NCBI GenBank assembly: GCA_016197365.1
Contig: JACPVS010000019.1
Location: forward strand, 1-64,000
Direction of reading: 5' to 3'
DNA length: 64,000 nt
Source of the DNA: Mycolicibacterium cosmeticum
Lineage (GTDB): Bacteria; Actinomycetota; Actinomycetes; Mycobacteriales; Mycobacteriaceae
In this document: in pieces, positions 63,579 to 64,000 of the stretch
Layout of the letters: each line of letters starts with the position of its first letter
Numbering within the stretch: position 1 is the first letter of the stretch
Position numbers and translations under genes: made by a program
The notes under the pieces: model-generated
Database searches by the model: none
Told to the model about the DNA's origin: nothing
What the model saw: only the letters and a program-made list of their open reading frames with translations

Positions 63579-63956
63579 GCTGTCGAACTTGGTGACGCCC
63601 GGTTCGGCCGGGGGCTGCTCGACCGGTTTCGGGGCGTCCGGTGAGACCGGTTTGACGGGCTTGTCGAAGTTGCCCGTCAGGAACGAGTCGTCGCCGTCGA
63701 GCAGGTGTTTGGTGAGTGCCGCGCGCGGCGTCATCCCGCGCAGCTTCTGTAGTTCCGACAGGGGCGCGCGCAGGTCGTCGAACTCCGGACCCAGGTCCTC
63801 CCGCAGCTGACTGGTGGCCCCGGTGAGGTATTCGCGGGCCTGCTTGACGGTGCCCGCCGTCCACCGGATGGCGCCGGGCAACCGCTCGGGACCCAGGATC
63901 ACCAATCCGGCGATCACCAGGATCAGCATCTCGCCCCAGCCGACGTTCGCAAACAT
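63567..63956 (-). CDS. tatB: Sec-independent (Tat) translocase subunit TatB
   Basis: A 129-residue TatB. The N-terminal membrane helix and hinge GEMLILVIAGLVILGPERLP (residues 8-27) are diagnostic, followed by an amphipathic helix (AIRWTAGTVKQAREYLTG) and a variable acidic, Pro-rich tail. TatB binds twin-arginine signal peptides together with TatC. It corresponds to Rv1224. It follows the end of an htrA-like gene after 3 nt, as in the sigE-rseA-htrA-tatB cluster of M. tuberculosis. Confidence 0.93.
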   Translation of the reverse strand: MFANVGWGEMLILVIAGLVILGPERLPGAIRWTAGTVKQAREYLTGATSQLREDLGPEFDDLRAPLSELQKLRGMTPRAALTKHLLDGDDSFLTGNFDKPVKPVSPDAPKPVEQPPAEPGVTKFDSDAT

Positions 63957-63959
63957 CGG

Positions 63960-64000
63960 TTAGGTGGGGTTGTCGCCGGTGGGCGTGACCATGAGCGTCA
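63960..64000 (-). CDS. htrA: C-terminal end of an HtrA-like serine protease, start outside window
   Basis: Only the last 12 codons are present (LMVTPTGDNPT before TAA at 63960-63962). The assignment rests on position directly upstream of tatB, where M. tuberculosis has htrA (Rv1223), and on a weak likeness to the C-terminal strand of its PDZ domain. Confidence 0.5.
   Translation of the reverse strand, partial: TLMVTPTGDNPT

Overview
The window is high-GC actinobacterial chromosome and most likely comes from a rapidly growing mycobacterium (Mycolicibacterium type). The evidence is gene content and order: read from right to left, the backbone follows the Mycobacterium tuberculosis block Rv1223-Rv1263 (htrA end, tatB, mrp, lytic transglycosylase, DUF1003 protein, MgtE/CBS protein, lpqY-sugA-sugB-sugC, corA, lpqZ, SDR, kgd, two drug-exporter families, RecB-like helicase, lprE, deaD, acyltransferase, TetR, cyp130, FAD oxidase, tap, udgB, LLM oxidoreductase, Ddn-like protein, HIT protein, amiB2). 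Many genes start with GTG and several have a TANNNT -10 element 6-8 nt before the start codon, the usual mycobacterial leaderless arrangement.

Layout. 0-5.1 kb: a truncated DUF222/HNH gene with a LexA-type box, a decayed amiB2 amidase, and small metabolic and repair genes (HIT, Ddn-like, LLM, UdgB). 5.2-16.9 kb: the Tap efflux pump, then a run of same-strand genes (LuxR/AAA regulator, FAD oxidase, arylsulfatase, FAD monooxygenase) and ALDH, metallo-hydrolase and YdcF genes. 16.9-18.3 kb: a class I DAHP synthase behind a ribosome-type attenuator whose leader peptide carries Tyr-Trp-(Arg)-Phe. 18.4-28.6 kb is an accessory segment: secreted Cdh, a CBM2 protein, two decayed reading frames, a complete His-Xaa-Ser (HXS) operon hxsA-hxsD-hxsB-hxsC, and a 1130-residue exported protein with tandem Ig-like repeats, a CHAP domain and an SH3-like end. 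29-42 kb: cyp130 with its TetR regulator, an iron-boxed siderophore-interacting protein, an acyltransferase, DeaD, LprE, the helicase/nuclease and two MFS exporters. 42-50 kb: kgd preceded by two tandem dyads, then SDR, lpqZ and a short malic enzyme. 50-64 kb: corA, the trehalose-recycling ABC operon with an added suppressor-of-fused-type gene, envelope proteins, the CBS/MgtE-DUF1003 pair, a transglycosylase, mrp and tatB.

The most unusual content is the HXS operon. It encodes a small exported-looking protein with six His-Xaa-Ser triplets and a C-terminal region resembling the mycobacterial secreted DUF732 domain. This protein is made together with HxsD and two different radical SAM enzymes, HxsB and HxsC, with overlapping or nearly overlapping reading frames. 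This is the architecture of a peptide- or protein-modification system. I know of no chemistry or function for it in mycobacteria. Other candidates for follow-up are the aromatic leader/attenuator, the paired dyads upstream of kgd, a TetR operator placed on the cyp130 start point, an IdeR-type iron box overlapping a stop codon, and a promoter-like 11-mer shared by two secreted-protein genes that flank the HXS operon.
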